Of a stretch of 64,000 nucleotides of DNA, positions 27,007 to 36,080 are shown in pieces. The stretch comes from G963678445 sp963678445 (GTDB lineage Bacteria > Hydrogenedentota > Hydrogenedentia > Hydrogenedentales > G963678445). The DNA is taken from contig OY782877.1 of the NCBI GenBank assembly GCA_963678445.1, positions 4,464,001-4,528,000 on the forward strand. Direction: 5' to 3'. The notes under the pieces were generated by a model. It was not told where the DNA came from and did not search any database. It was given only the letters and a program-made list of their open reading frames with translations. The position numbers were made by a program, and so were the translations under genes. Position 1 is the first letter of the stretch; the number at the start of each line of letters is the position of its first letter.

Positions 27007-27954
27007 TTATACAGGAATTTCTACTCCCTGCAGGATTTGGTGAATGATATTGGCCCGTTCTCGAGCCGCTGCCGCCAAATCGGCACCACGCGATTTGCTC
27101 AGAATGCGATGTGCCAAGACGGGAACCGCCATTTGCCGTACATCATCCGGCGTTACATAATCCCGCTCTTCGAGAAGAGCCCTGGCCTGGCACGCTTCAT
27201 AAAAGGCCAGCGAACCACGCGGACTTGCACCTAACTGAATCTGTGGATGCGTCCGCGTTCCCTGCACAATGTCAAGCATATAGCGCGCTACACTTTCATC
27301 CACCGTGATCTCCGACACCTGTTCCTGCAGCAACCTCAAATCATCCACCGTCAATACCGGCTGTAAAGCACGCAACGCATGCGCCGGATCATGCCGTCTC
27401 ATAATACGCAGCTCATCCTCTTCGGGAGGATATCCCATTTCAAGGCGCAACATGAAACGATCCAGCTGTGATTCCGGCAGGGTGTAAGTACCTTCGTACT
27501 CAATCGGGTTCTGCGTAGCAATCACAATAAATGGCTCTGGGAGCGGATGGGTTTTGCCATCTGCAGAAATCTGGCCCTCACTCATCGCTTCCAGTAATGC
27601 GCTCTGTGTTTTGGGCGGTGTGCGATTCACCTCATCCGCCAGAATTACGTTGGCGAAAATAGGCCCCTTGCGAAACTCGAAAATATTCGATTTAGGTTCT
27701 AATACCGAGACGCCGAGGATATCGGATGGCAGCATATCATTCGTAAACTGGATTCGAGAAAACGACGCCCGTATTGATTTGGCGATACTCTGCGCCACTG
27801 TAGTTTTTCCGATGCCGGGAACATCCTCAATCAGCAGATGCCCACGCGCCAAAAGTCCCACCACACATAATTTGACTACGTCATGCTTACCAAATACAAC
27901 CTGCTCTACATTCTCGATGAGCTCCTGCACCATCTTCGTAATACGACTGTCCAT
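27007..27954 (-). CDS. MoxR-family AAA+ ATPase
   Basis: 315 residues. Walker A DVPGIGKTTVAQS (44-56), Walker B VILADEVNRTPPKTQSALLEAM, sensor 1 IATQNPIEYEGTY, and arginine/sensor 2 region GASPRGSLAFYEA. MoxR ATPases act as chaperones maturing membrane or metal complexes. First gene of the moxR-DUF58-transglutaminase operon. Confidence 0.92.
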   Translation of the reverse strand: MDSRITKMVQELIENVEQVVFGKHDVVKLCVVGLLARGHLLIEDVPGIGKTTVAQSIAKSIRASFSRIQFTNDMLPSDILGVSVLEPKSNIFEFRKGPIFANVILADEVNRTPPKTQSALLEAMSEGQISADGKTHPLPEPFIVIATQNPIEYEGTYTLPESQLDRFMLRLEMGYPPEEDELRIMRRHDPAHALRALQPVLTVDDLRLLQEQVSEITVDESVARYMLDIVQGTRTHPQIQLGASPRGSLAFYEACQARALLEERDYVTPDDVRQMAVPVLAHRILSKSRGADLAAAARERANIIHQILQGVEIPV

Positions 27955-27992
27955 ACAACTTCCTTGTTACGATATAAATCGTAGATTACCCA

Positions 27993-28961
27993 CTACAACC
28001 AACGTTCAAACCACTCATCGGCAAGGTCCAATGTGTCCGGCGTAACACAAGAACCATCATGGTGCGTGTAATGGTCTACAGCGCCCGGTGCGCCCAGTAA
28101 CTGATAGATTTTTTTAGCTTGGGTAACCGCCTTTTGACAACTTTTAGGATTCGTAAAATTAGATTCTGAAAGCGTCGTTACAATAAACGTTGCACTTGGC
28201 GCACCTAAAGCTATGAGATGCTCAAAATCAAATGGCATTTGCTTATTTTCCATTTGCTCCTTTAGCATCGTCGGAAAAAGTGAAAAGCCATCATCTTCAA
28301 TCCAGTGCAACGGCGCCTTGTCCGTCTCAAACCGTGTGAAACCGCAACTGGCGACACAGGCCTGCACCCGTTCATCAAACGCCGTCAACAATAACGCATT
28401 GAAAGCACCCAGACCATGCCCAACAACCCCAACACGGGCTGAATCCACGCGTTTAAACTCTGAAAGCACATCAATTGCCGCACGGTGATCCGCCAGCATT
28501 TTGCCGGCCATTGAAGCCTTGGGGTATTCCTTATAAAACGCTTTCCCATCATAAGGGGCAGATTTTGCCGAGACCCGGTCTCCTGCAGTAATGCAATCCG
28601 GAGCCAGGGTGACATAACCAGCCTCAGCATAATGCTGCGCAAATGCCAAGCGGTGATCACCTTCCAGCCCCGCTGATTCATCCTTGCCGAAAGGGGTCTT
28701 TTGATGACAACACAACAGCGCCGGCATTTCTTCCTTACCCTCGGGGATAAACAGCCACGCGGAGACGCGATTCCAACTATCGACAAAATAATTAATGCGT
28801 CGACGCACATAGCCTCGATATTCGCGCTCATCAACGGTTTTTATCTGAAGGTCCACGCGGCCCTTAGGCATTTTTCCCAAGCACGCCATCACCTCAGTCT
28901 CAATTTCCTTGCGCGTCTCCGCCCAATTCACCGGACTTTTCAATTTCGACAAGTCAACCAT
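27993..28961 (-). CDS. Alpha/beta hydrolase (dienelactone-hydrolase-like) with a Gly in place of the nucleophile Ser
   Basis: 322 residues, cytoplasmic (no signal peptide). The central elbow reads VGVVGHGLGAFNALLL: GHGLG instead of GHSxG. The codon is ggt, one change from agt (Ser). The rest of the fold is intact: oxyanion region PALLCCHQKTPFGKDE, APDCITAGDR, a YTHHDGSC segment near the C-terminus holding the likely His. Either the protein is catalytically dead and binds a ligand, or another residue serves. It lies 38 bp downstream of nothing obviously related. Confidence 0.7.
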   Translation of the reverse strand: MVDLSKLKSPVNWAETRKEIETEVMACLGKMPKGRVDLQIKTVDEREYRGYVRRRINYFVDSWNRVSAWLFIPEGKEEMPALLCCHQKTPFGKDESAGLEGDHRLAFAQHYAEAGYVTLAPDCITAGDRVSAKSAPYDGKAFYKEYPKASMAGKMLADHRAAIDVLSEFKRVDSARVGVVGHGLGAFNALLLTAFDERVQACVASCGFTRFETDKAPLHWIEDDGFSLFPTMLKEQMENKQMPFDFEHLIALGAPSATFIVTTLSESNFTNPKSCQKAVTQAKKIYQLLGAPGAVDHYTHHDGSCVTPDTLDLADEWFERWL

Positions 28962-29357
28962 TACAATTTCGCGCTCCTGTTCATATCCACGTTACAACCC
29001 AAATTTCTACGCGCCCTCATCAATGTCTTAAAACATAAAAGCCGCATACGAGTCATAGTAAGCGTCCCGGTCTGCTACGTCAAATTTGTACCTACCCGCA
29101 CATGCGAAAAGATGAAGTGGGGATGAACGGCGCACGGGCGTTTTTGACAGGTAGAGTTACGAGCCGAGTAGCACGATATGAGTGTACCCTGACGACCTTA
29201 TTAAATTTACCACATTCCATGCACATTATTTTTGAAACATAATATATATTATCAGACATTCAATACAGGGAACACATACCTTGTTACTCTGGCTTGCTGG
29301 GATGTAATATTTCGATTGAATCGGATAATCCAGGTACGTAGAGCTTGCCACCATTGG
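28962..29357. other. 396-bp gap between zapA and the hydrolase
   Basis: No ORF above background. An A/T-rich palindrome (ataatatatattat, about 29239-29252) is present. Downstream of zapA is where proteobacteria keep 6S RNA, but no recognisable 6S fold was found on either strand. Confidence 0.4.
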
Positions 29358-29678
29358 CTAGTCCTCGCGCTGAAAGTCATTGATTAGCGTAGCGAGACGT
29401 TCTGCAATAGTGTCCAAGGCAACGGTCAACGTTCGCTCGTCCTCTGCCGCATGCTGCCGCAGCATATGCAATTGCGCAGCAAACTCGTAGGCCGTCTGCA
29501 GTGCAAAAGCCTGCGTATCGATACGACCTGCGGCCTCTTCTATGCTCTTAAACCGTTTTGTCACCGCTTCGGCCAAGGTCTGTGTTGTGCGTTTATCCAC
29601 ACAGACCGGTACCCTCAACGTACTGTTGGCAATTTTGACCGCCATTCGTTGGGAAGTAAACACCGGTGTGTCGCTCAT
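29358..29678 (-). CDS. zapA: Cell division protein ZapA-like
   Basis: 106 residues. A short beta-rich N-terminus (VKIANSTLRVPVCVDKR, as in ZapA's IxIxGxxY segment) leads to a long helix (AVTKRFKSIEEAAGRIDTQAFALQTAYEFAAQLHML), the ZapA dimerisation coiled coil. ZapA bundles FtsZ filaments. The start overlaps the upstream coiled-coil gene by 4 nt (ATGA). Confidence 0.65.
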   Translation of the reverse strand: MSDTPVFTSQRMAVKIANSTLRVPVCVDKRTTQTLAEAVTKRFKSIEEAAGRIDTQAFALQTAYEFAAQLHMLRQHAAEDERTLTVALDTIAERLATLINDFQRED

Positions 29679-29971
29679 GGCCTGAACTCGTTGGTTAACG
29701 CCTTCGTATACGTCAATACGCGTCCCAAGTGCTCTCGGAAAGCTTCCTTCATCTCCTTGAGACGCGCATTTTCTTCCTGTAAGGCTTCAAAATCCGCTAC
29801 GGTCTGATTTAGTATCGAAATTTCTTTTCCCCGGCTCCAATAGGCTTTCAACAGCTTCTCCCGCGCCTGTACTTGTTCCGTATGGTGCTCGCGCGTCTGC
29901 GTCAATAGCTGATGGAGTTCATCCAACGACGCTTCAATCCGCGTAAGTTGGCTGCGAATCATGGGGTTCAA
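29675..29971 (-). CDS. Small coiled-coil protein between pheT and zapA
   Basis: 98 residues, almost all coiled coil (ASLDELHQLLTQTREHHTEQVQAREKLL..., then DFEALQEENARLKEMKEAF). No domain recognised beyond this; the setting, 4-nt overlaps with both pheT and zapA, suggests a ZapB-like divisome factor. The name is withheld. Confidence 0.6.
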   Translation of the reverse strand: MNPMIRSQLTRIEASLDELHQLLTQTREHHTEQVQAREKLLKAYWSRGKEISILNQTVADFEALQEENARLKEMKEAFREHLGRVLTYTKALTNEFRP

Positions 29972-32364
29972 CGAAGTTCGGCTCCAAATTTGTTTTTCAG
30001 TTGCTTATAGATGGCGTTAAACGCTTTCTGCGTGTTCTTGTCCGTCAGTGTTTTTTCAGTAGACTGGAATTTCAGGGTCAACGCAACGCTTTTTTTACCA
30101 ACAGCAACCTGTTCACCGGTGTAAATGTCGAAAATCCCCACCGATTTCAGCAATTTACCGCCATTGGCCAGCGCTGCCTGCATCAAATCGCCTGCAGCTA
30201 CGGATTGATCGACCACGACGGCCATGTCGCGCAATGATGGCGGGAATCCGGGAATGGGTTCAAACTCATTGGCTTTTTTTTGCGTCCGGACCAGCGTATC
30301 AATATCCATTTCCAGAAGGAAAATATCACCCTCAATATCATAATTTTTCAGAGTGCTGCTGCAAACTTTCCCCAGCATCCCGATAGCCTCATTTTCGTGG
30401 CGTAAAACGGCACGCTGACCTTCCTGGAATAAGAGCGCGTCTCCGACTTCCAGTTCGAAGACAACACCGAAATGATCGGCAAGCGCTTCGCAGACACCCT
30501 TCAGGTCATAAAAATCCAAGGCTTCAGGTTGTCCACTCCAATGCAGTCCTGCACGACTGCCGTGCATTACTACAGCCAGATGTTGTTTTTGTAAAGGCAA
30601 TTCTTCACCTTTGCCAGGTAGGAAAACAGGTCCCATTTCAAAAGCAGTAATCTCTGCAACACCATGGCGCAGGTTATATGCGACATTGTTAAGCACGCCG
30701 GGCAACAAACTGGAGCGCATGGTGGCGTGCTTTTCCGACAAGGGATTTTGCAGGGCAACCATATTGTGGTAGTTTTTCGGCAACTGGGCGCGCTGAACGT
30801 CTTCAGGTGAGCTGAATGACCAGTTGTATAGCTCCGTAAGCCCGAGACCTACCAGGAAATGACGCAAGGCACGCAGCCGTTTTTCTTCTGGGGCAAATTC
30901 AGCTTCATTTTGCCGTGCACGAGGCAATGACACTGCGATGTTATCATAGCCATATAAACGCGCTACCTCTTCAATCAAATCGGCTTCCATGCTTACGTCG
31001 TGGCGCCGCAGAGGTACACGCACCGTGCACTCCGTTTCAGAGGAAGATAAGATTTCGAAGCCAAGCTTCTCCAACGCACTTTTTTGTATTTCAGGTGCAA
31101 TGGTAGTCCCCAAGAGTAAATTGGTGCGTGCATAGCGCAATTGCACCTCACGTACCTCCAACGGGTTAGGATATTCATCCAATACACCCGGCGCAACCGT
31201 CGCCTGGGCCAATTCCTGCATGAGCTGTGCAGCCCGCTCCAGGGCATACACGGCCATCTCTGGATCAGCGCCACGCTGGAAGTGCTGCGAAGCTTCGGAA
31301 ATCAGACCCAATTGACGCGAAGCCTTGCGTATTGATGCAGGCAGGAAATAAGCGCTTTCGAGGAAAACACGCGTGGTACTCTCCCCCACTTCACTGTCTG
31401 CACCGCCCATAACACCAGCCACCGCCTGCGGTCGGTTTGCATCAGCAATCACCAGCATGTCCGGCGTCAACATACGCTTTTCATCATCCAGTGTTAGCAT
31501 TGTTTCGCCTTCGGCTGCACGACGCACCACAACACGATTTTCGCCCAACTTATTATAATCAAAGGCATGCAAAGGATGCCCGGTTTCTAACAGGACAAAA
31601 TTAGTAATGTCGACGATATTGTTAATAGGACGTTGGCCGGCTGCAACCAATCGGCGGCATAACCATTCCGGCGAAGGACCTACCTTCACGTTCTCCAGTA
31701 CACGTCCCATGTAGCGCGGACACAAATCTGGGGCCTCAATAGTGACAGAAGACAACTGCGCCGCCTCCGTACCGCTTTCCTGCACCAAAACTTCCGGAAT
31801 GCGCAACGGCTTGTTATACAAGGCCGCTATTTCACGCGCAACCCCGATCATGCTGGCCCAATCGCCCCTATTCGGGGTTACCTCAATCTCCAGCACCACA
31901 TCATCCAGGCCCAGAATAGGCTTGATATCTGCTCCCAAGGGTAAATCCGCATCCAGGATCAATAAACCCGACTGATCATCATTCAGCCCTAATTCACGGC
32001 CCGAACACATCATACCCTGTGACTCAATGCCCCGCATTTTACGACGGCCGATTTTAAAACCACCGGGCAATGTTGCACCAATTACCGCCGTTGGCACCCG
32101 ATCCCCCACCTTCATATTTTTAGCACCGCAAACAATAGTCAGCGGTTCCTCGCCTCCGATGTCATTCTTGCACACCACCAGCTTATCCGCATCGGGATGT
32201 GGTTCAATAGCGGTTATTTGTCCTACAAAGACATTCTGTATTTCTTCACCCAATGCATGAACTGCCTCGATCTCCAATCCCAACATCGTCATCTGATGGG
32301 CCAACTCATCCACCGACACATCAATATCTACATATTCTTTTAACCAATTAAGGGAAATATTCAT
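29968..32364 (-). CDS. pheT: Phenylalanyl-tRNA synthetase beta subunit
   Basis: 798 residues of the bacterial long form: an EMAP/tRNA-binding domain near 40-150, B3/B4 editing domain (GHPLHAFDYNKL), B5 domain, the degenerate catalytic core (ELYNWSFSSPEDVQRA) and the C-terminal anticodon-binding FDX-ACB domain (FPPSLRDMAVVVD). The frame continues 21 codons to 32427, but those codons come from a dispersed repeat; MNISLNWLKEYVDID at 32364 is the family start. Paired with pheS upstream. Confidence 0.95.
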   Translation of the reverse strand: MNISLNWLKEYVDIDVSVDELAHQMTMLGLEIEAVHALGEEIQNVFVGQITAIEPHPDADKLVVCKNDIGGEEPLTIVCGAKNMKVGDRVPTAVIGATLPGGFKIGRRKMRGIESQGMMCSGRELGLNDDQSGLLILDADLPLGADIKPILGLDDVVLEIEVTPNRGDWASMIGVAREIAALYNKPLRIPEVLVQESGTEAAQLSSVTIEAPDLCPRYMGRVLENVKVGPSPEWLCRRLVAAGQRPINNIVDITNFVLLETGHPLHAFDYNKLGENRVVVRRAAEGETMLTLDDEKRMLTPDMLVIADANRPQAVAGVMGGADSEVGESTTRVFLESAYFLPASIRKASRQLGLISEASQHFQRGADPEMAVYALERAAQLMQELAQATVAPGVLDEYPNPLEVREVQLRYARTNLLLGTTIAPEIQKSALEKLGFEILSSSETECTVRVPLRRHDVSMEADLIEEVARLYGYDNIAVSLPRARQNEAEFAPEEKRLRALRHFLVGLGLTELYNWSFSSPEDVQRAQLPKNYHNMVALQNPLSEKHATMRSSLLPGVLNNVAYNLRHGVAEITAFEMGPVFLPGKGEELPLQKQHLAVVMHGSRAGLHWSGQPEALDFYDLKGVCEALADHFGVVFELEVGDALLFQEGQRAVLRHENEAIGMLGKVCSSTLKNYDIEGDIFLLEMDIDTLVRTQKKANEFEPIPGFPPSLRDMAVVVDQSVAAGDLMQAALANGGKLLKSVGIFDIYTGEQVAVGKKSVALTLKFQSTEKTLTDKNTQKAFNAIYKQLKNKFGAELR

Positions 32365-32379
32365 CTTAGCGCCTAACAT

Positions 32380-32466
32380 TTCAAGGTTGTCAAAAAACGA
32401 AATTTTGCGGCAATTACGAAACGGCAAGGACCATATCTAACGCTTGCGACCGCTGGACCGTCTTAA
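32380..32466 (+). repeat. Dispersed intergenic repeat, copy 5
   Basis: ttgtcaaaaaacgaaatttt, aacggcaaggaccatat, gcgaccgctggaccgtctta. Opposite in orientation to pheS and pheT, which it separates. Confidence 0.7.
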
Positions 32467-32515
32467 TTTCTGAAAATTATTCAAAACGAGCTAGTACTGC
32501 GCTCAACGCAGACCA

Positions 32516-33532
32516 CTAAAACTGTTCCAAGAAACGCAAATCATTTTCAAACAAGTGACTAATGCTGGGAATCTTGTGCTTTAACATCGCAATACGGTCC
32601 GTTCCCAGACCAAAGGCAAAGCCGGTGTATTTTTCGTAGTCATACTTAGCATAGCCAAACACATTGGGGTGCACCATGCCGCAGCCCAATACTTCCAGCC
32701 AACCACTATGTTTGCATACACGGCAGCCCTGTCCCTTGCAGACCGAACACGAAATATCCATCTCTGCGGAAGGTTCCGTAAAAGGGAAAAAGTGTGGACG
32801 GAAGCGCACCTTCGTATCCTTGCCAAAGAGCTTATGGACGAACAGCATCAGGGTGCCCTTCAGATCAGCAAAAGTAACCCCTTCATCCACCAACAGCCCT
32901 TCAATCTGGTTAAACATGGGACTATGGCTGGCGTCATAGTCAACCCGGTATACCCGCCCGGGTACAACCACAGCCACCGGTGGTTCAGCCTGCTCCATTA
33001 CACGCATCTGCACCGGCGAGGTGTGTGTGCGCAAGACCACGCCCGGCTTTACGAAAAAGGTATCATGCGAATCCCGCGCCGGATGATCGGCAGGCGTATT
33101 CATACTGTCGAAATTGTAATACTCTGTTTCAATTTCAGGTCCGGTAGCCACTTGGAATCCAAGCTCAAAGAAAATATCCAAGATTTCCTCTGTCACCTGA
33201 TGCACAACATGCATATGACCCTGCCGCGGGCGACGTCCCGGTAAGGACAAATCCACCGCCTCACTTTGCGCCCGCTTCGCATTTTCCTGCTGTTCCAGGT
33301 TGTCCTTATGCGAATTGAGGGCCTCAGAGATAGCCTGTTTAACCTTGTTAGCCGTTTGCCCCAGTATCGGACGCTCTTCCGGCGCTACATTGGCCAGACC
33401 CCGCAAAATTTCCGTAATCTTGCCCTTACGCCCCAGATAGGCTACACGGAGATCTTCCAACGAACGTAAGTCTGCAACAGCACTTACTTCATCGAGGGCG
33501 CACTTCATTAACGCCTCGAGTTGTTCTTTCAT
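32516..33532 (-). CDS. pheS: Phenylalanyl-tRNA synthetase alpha subunit
   Basis: 338 residues. An N-terminal coiled coil (about 1-85), then the class II core: motif 2 region YRVDYDASHSPMFNQIEGL, motif 3 GFAFGLGTDRIAMLKH, and a Cys-rich insert CSVCKGQGCRVCKHSGW found in a subset of bacterial PheS. The frame opens at 33589, but an aaagga 9 nt upstream of ATG 33532 (MKEQLEAL) marks the start. Forms a heterotetramer with PheT. Confidence 0.95.
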   Translation of the reverse strand: MKEQLEALMKCALDEVSAVADLRSLEDLRVAYLGRKGKITEILRGLANVAPEERPILGQTANKVKQAISEALNSHKDNLEQQENAKRAQSEAVDLSLPGRRPRQGHMHVVHQVTEEILDIFFELGFQVATGPEIETEYYNFDSMNTPADHPARDSHDTFFVKPGVVLRTHTSPVQMRVMEQAEPPVAVVVPGRVYRVDYDASHSPMFNQIEGLLVDEGVTFADLKGTLMLFVHKLFGKDTKVRFRPHFFPFTEPSAEMDISCSVCKGQGCRVCKHSGWLEVLGCGMVHPNVFGYAKYDYEKYTGFAFGLGTDRIAMLKHKIPSISHLFENDLRFLEQF

Positions 33533-33614
33533 AAAGCCAATTCCTTTACACAAGCGGGTTACGGTGGCCTTTGTAACCACCAATGCCATGTCTATGAAAC
33601 ACAGCCGTCATTTC

Positions 33615-33708
33615 TTAGTGCCGAACACTTCAAAAGCTGCCATAAAAACGAAATTTCTGACGGTCAGGGATGGTAAGGAGCAGAAACATTACCGGTGCCG
33701 CAGACTAC
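33615..33708 (+). repeat. Dispersed intergenic repeat, copy 6
   Basis: agctgccataaaaacgaaat, ggtcagggatggtaagga, acattaccggtgccgcagac. Antisense to the flanking genes (pheS and the PLP protein). Confidence 0.6.
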
Positions 33709-34374
33709 TTACTCGAAGAGTGCGCGGCCAATACGCACCTGTGTTGCACCTTCTTCAATTGCAATCTCAAAATCGTCCGTCATCCCCATGGATAATTCAG
33801 GGAGTGCATACTGTTGCGCTAATTGATACAGTGTACGGAAATAACCCCGTATTTGCGCCTCCGCTGCACCCAACGGCGCCATGGTCAGCAAACCTTCTAC
33901 CTGTAAATGGTCCATTGCCTGAATGGCAGTCAGCGTCTCCTCCAGCTCTTCTGGACAAATGCCATGTTTGCTTTCTTCTCCAGAAACGTTTACCTCTATT
34001 AATATGGAACATGAAGTTTTATGCTCTTCACAGCGTTTTTCTAACGTTTCCGCTAACCTCAAGCGATCCACCGCGTCCACCTGCGAAAAAAGCTGGATAA
34101 TATCCCGCGCTTTCCGGCGTTGGATATTGCCAATCATGTGCCAACACAACTCGGGAAAAACCGCAATTTTAGACGCCGCCACCTCTAACCTGTTTTCTCC
34201 AAAATGCGTCACCCCAAGTTCTTTAAGGATTTCGATCTCTTCCAACCCAACGGTCTTGGTAATCGCAACCAATTGCACCGAATTCGGAGCACGCCCTGCC
34301 CGTTCTGCAGCTGCAGCCATCCGAGCTTGGATCTTTTCCAGATTTTCTGCAATTCTGTTCTTCAAATTAATCAT
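33709..34374 (-). CDS. PLP-homeostasis protein, YggS/PROSC family
   Basis: 221 residues, full family length. Single-domain TIM barrel resembling alanine racemase: the PLP lysine in VQLVAITKTVGLEEI (Lys36), GVTHFGENR, CWHMIGNIQRRKARDI, and GLLTMAPLGA near the C-terminus, SMGMTDDFEIAIEEGATQVRIG. It buffers free pyridoxal phosphate and has no catalytic activity. Ends in a repeat copy. Confidence 0.93.
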   Translation of the reverse strand: MINLKNRIAENLEKIQARMAAAAERAGRAPNSVQLVAITKTVGLEEIEILKELGVTHFGENRLEVAASKIAVFPELCWHMIGNIQRRKARDIIQLFSQVDAVDRLRLAETLEKRCEEHKTSCSILIEVNVSGEESKHGICPEELEETLTAIQAMDHLQVEGLLTMAPLGAAEAQIRGYFRTLYQLAQQYALPELSMGMTDDFEIAIEEGATQVRIGRALFE

Positions 34375-34577
34375 ATCGCGCTATTCCGTTCCCCCTAATC
34401 AAACGGCGTCTCGTCGGCTGCGTTCATCCCGATATTCTACCTTTTCTCAAAGGCATGCATACGCTATCTGAAAATCTCTTTCCGCTTTCAAGGGGCTATA
34501 CACCAAAAGCGTGTTTTTGGACGTACGAACTATTTTATCATAGTTTTCGCATTAAATAATTTAGCTACACAACCGCC

Positions 34578-34625
34578 GCTTTAGAGAGTGAAATCTGAAA
34601 AGCTGTCATAAAAACGAAATTCTTG
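34578..34625 (+). repeat. Dispersed intergenic repeat, copy 7 (5' half), followed by a small hairpin
   Basis: gctttagagagtgaaatctg, aaaagctgtcataaaaacga match the first half of the family; the rest is replaced by ccacgc-att-gcgtgg (34632-34646), a REP-type palindrome like the one at 43.05 kb. Confidence 0.65.
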
Positions 34626-34664
34626 CTGTGCCCACGCATTGCGTGGAGGTATTGCAAAAAGCGA

Positions 34665-36074
34665 TCAGACGGCAGGTTTACCTTGACAGGTATCCCCAGC
34701 CTGATTACGTAGTAGCGCCTTCTTTTCCGATAAGGAGAGTGGGATTCCCCCCTCCTGTTTATATTGGATAATGAGATTCGAAGCTTCGTCCCAAATGGAG
34801 TTGCTTTCAAAGCGCGCTAATTCCAATAATGAATAGGCCTCATAATAGCGTTTTTCTTGTGCTAGTTCTTCCGCCCGAAGCCGTTTGATACGCGCAGCCG
34901 CGAAGGGATCGGATTCGTTTGGGTTCATTTCGTTCCAAATCTGCAAAGCAAGCTGCTTTTGTGTTTCCGCCTCTTGCTTCCACTTGGCAGATTCTTCTGG
35001 CGTGGCAGACTGCTCGGCTTTTTTCAACGCCTCCCGCATTTTTTGCTCGGCAATCATACCCTCATTGCGTTTTATAAATCGGGGCGCCACTTCGTCGCCA
35101 CTGACTGAATCGGGATAGCGCTTGATGTAATCTTCCCAACCGGCCTTTGCTTCTTCGTACTGGTGGTCCAGTTCCTGACAGATAAATAACTGACGCGGCA
35201 CCCAACGCTCATGCGGTTGGCGGACGGCTTCGCTTAGGTACTTAACAGCATTAGCGTAATCTTTCATTTTGATCTTGTATACGCCAAAGCCCAAGTCAAA
35301 ATAGAGCTTGAAATTGCGCGGGTTTTTGCGAATACCATCTTTGAGATAGTCAATCGCCATATAGTAATAGCGCTCTTTTTCACCCACACAAGCCTGATAT
35401 TCCGTACTCCAGGTCTTGAGCGGTTGAGGGGTATCCTGCATTTTTGCGGTAGCGTTATACGCCAAATGCCATGCCCCGACAAGATAGGCGTCAATAAAGT
35501 TCGGGTCCAGCGTAACTACTGTTTTCATCAGCGGCAACATCCGATACAGCATGCCCTTATGCCAATATCGATCTACCTGCACCCATACAAAACTGGCCGC
35601 CAATTTTCGGAAACCAAAGAACAGATTGAATACATTGACACCACTCGCCTGGGCTTCGGCATAGTCAATATCTTTGGCAAAAAGCAACTTTTTATCCTGA
35701 CAGTACGCCAGAAATTCATCGCGCTGTGTTTTAAGCACAGGGCCCCGCGCCAAGTTCCACAACAGGGTGTCGTTAGACAAGTCCCCCACCACTTGGCTAA
35801 TAGCCAAGGGAGCTGGGGCATCCGGAGTTGTCTCAGGCTGTTCAACATCGGGCAGGAAGGCCATGCAAGCATCGTTTACAGAACGTAACAATTCATCGTC
35901 GGCATATTCGCCCGAATCCTGCCATTCCATACGCATATTGGTGCCTGCCGCCAGAATCCATTGATAAAAGGCCTTTGAGGAGCGCAGATGACGTACATTG
36001 GATCCCACCAATGACCCTAAGCCCAGCAGGGCGATCAATATCAAAGCCAGTATAATGTTAGGATGTTTTTTCAT
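34665..36074 (-). CDS. Membrane-anchored TPR-like protein of unknown function
   Basis: 469 residues. A single N-terminal anchor (about 8-27), then a helical periplasmic region with tetratricopeptide-like pairs (LVGAWHLAYNATAK, YYYMAIDYLKDGIRKNPRNFKLYFDLGFGVY, YANAVKYLSEAV) and a charged coiled coil (about 345-400). It is last in an apparent operon with the ABC ATPase and permease (gap 6 nt), so it may be an accessory of that exporter. Not recognised beyond the repeats. Confidence 0.6.
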   Translation of the reverse strand: MKKHPNIILALILIALLGLGSLVGSNVRHLRSSKAFYQWILAAGTNMRMEWQDSGEYADDELLRSVNDACMAFLPDVEQPETTPDAPAPLAISQVVGDLSNDTLLWNLARGPVLKTQRDEFLAYCQDKKLLFAKDIDYAEAQASGVNVFNLFFGFRKLAASFVWVQVDRYWHKGMLYRMLPLMKTVVTLDPNFIDAYLVGAWHLAYNATAKMQDTPQPLKTWSTEYQACVGEKERYYYMAIDYLKDGIRKNPRNFKLYFDLGFGVYKIKMKDYANAVKYLSEAVRQPHERWVPRQLFICQELDHQYEEAKAGWEDYIKRYPDSVSGDEVAPRFIKRNEGMIAEQKMREALKKAEQSATPEESAKWKQEAETQKQLALQIWNEMNPNESDPFAAARIKRLRAEELAQEKRYYEAYSLLELARFESNSIWDEASNLIIQYKQEGGIPLSLSEKKALLRNQAGDTCQGKPAV

Positions 36075-36080
36075 GACGGA

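Noticed and set aside
28962..29357. 6S RNA downstream of zapA
   Set aside because: Only the position fits; no long hairpin with a central bubble could be drawn on either strand.
32365..32427. 21-codon N-terminal extension of PheT
   Set aside because: Encoded by a dispersed repeat copy; the family start is at 32364.
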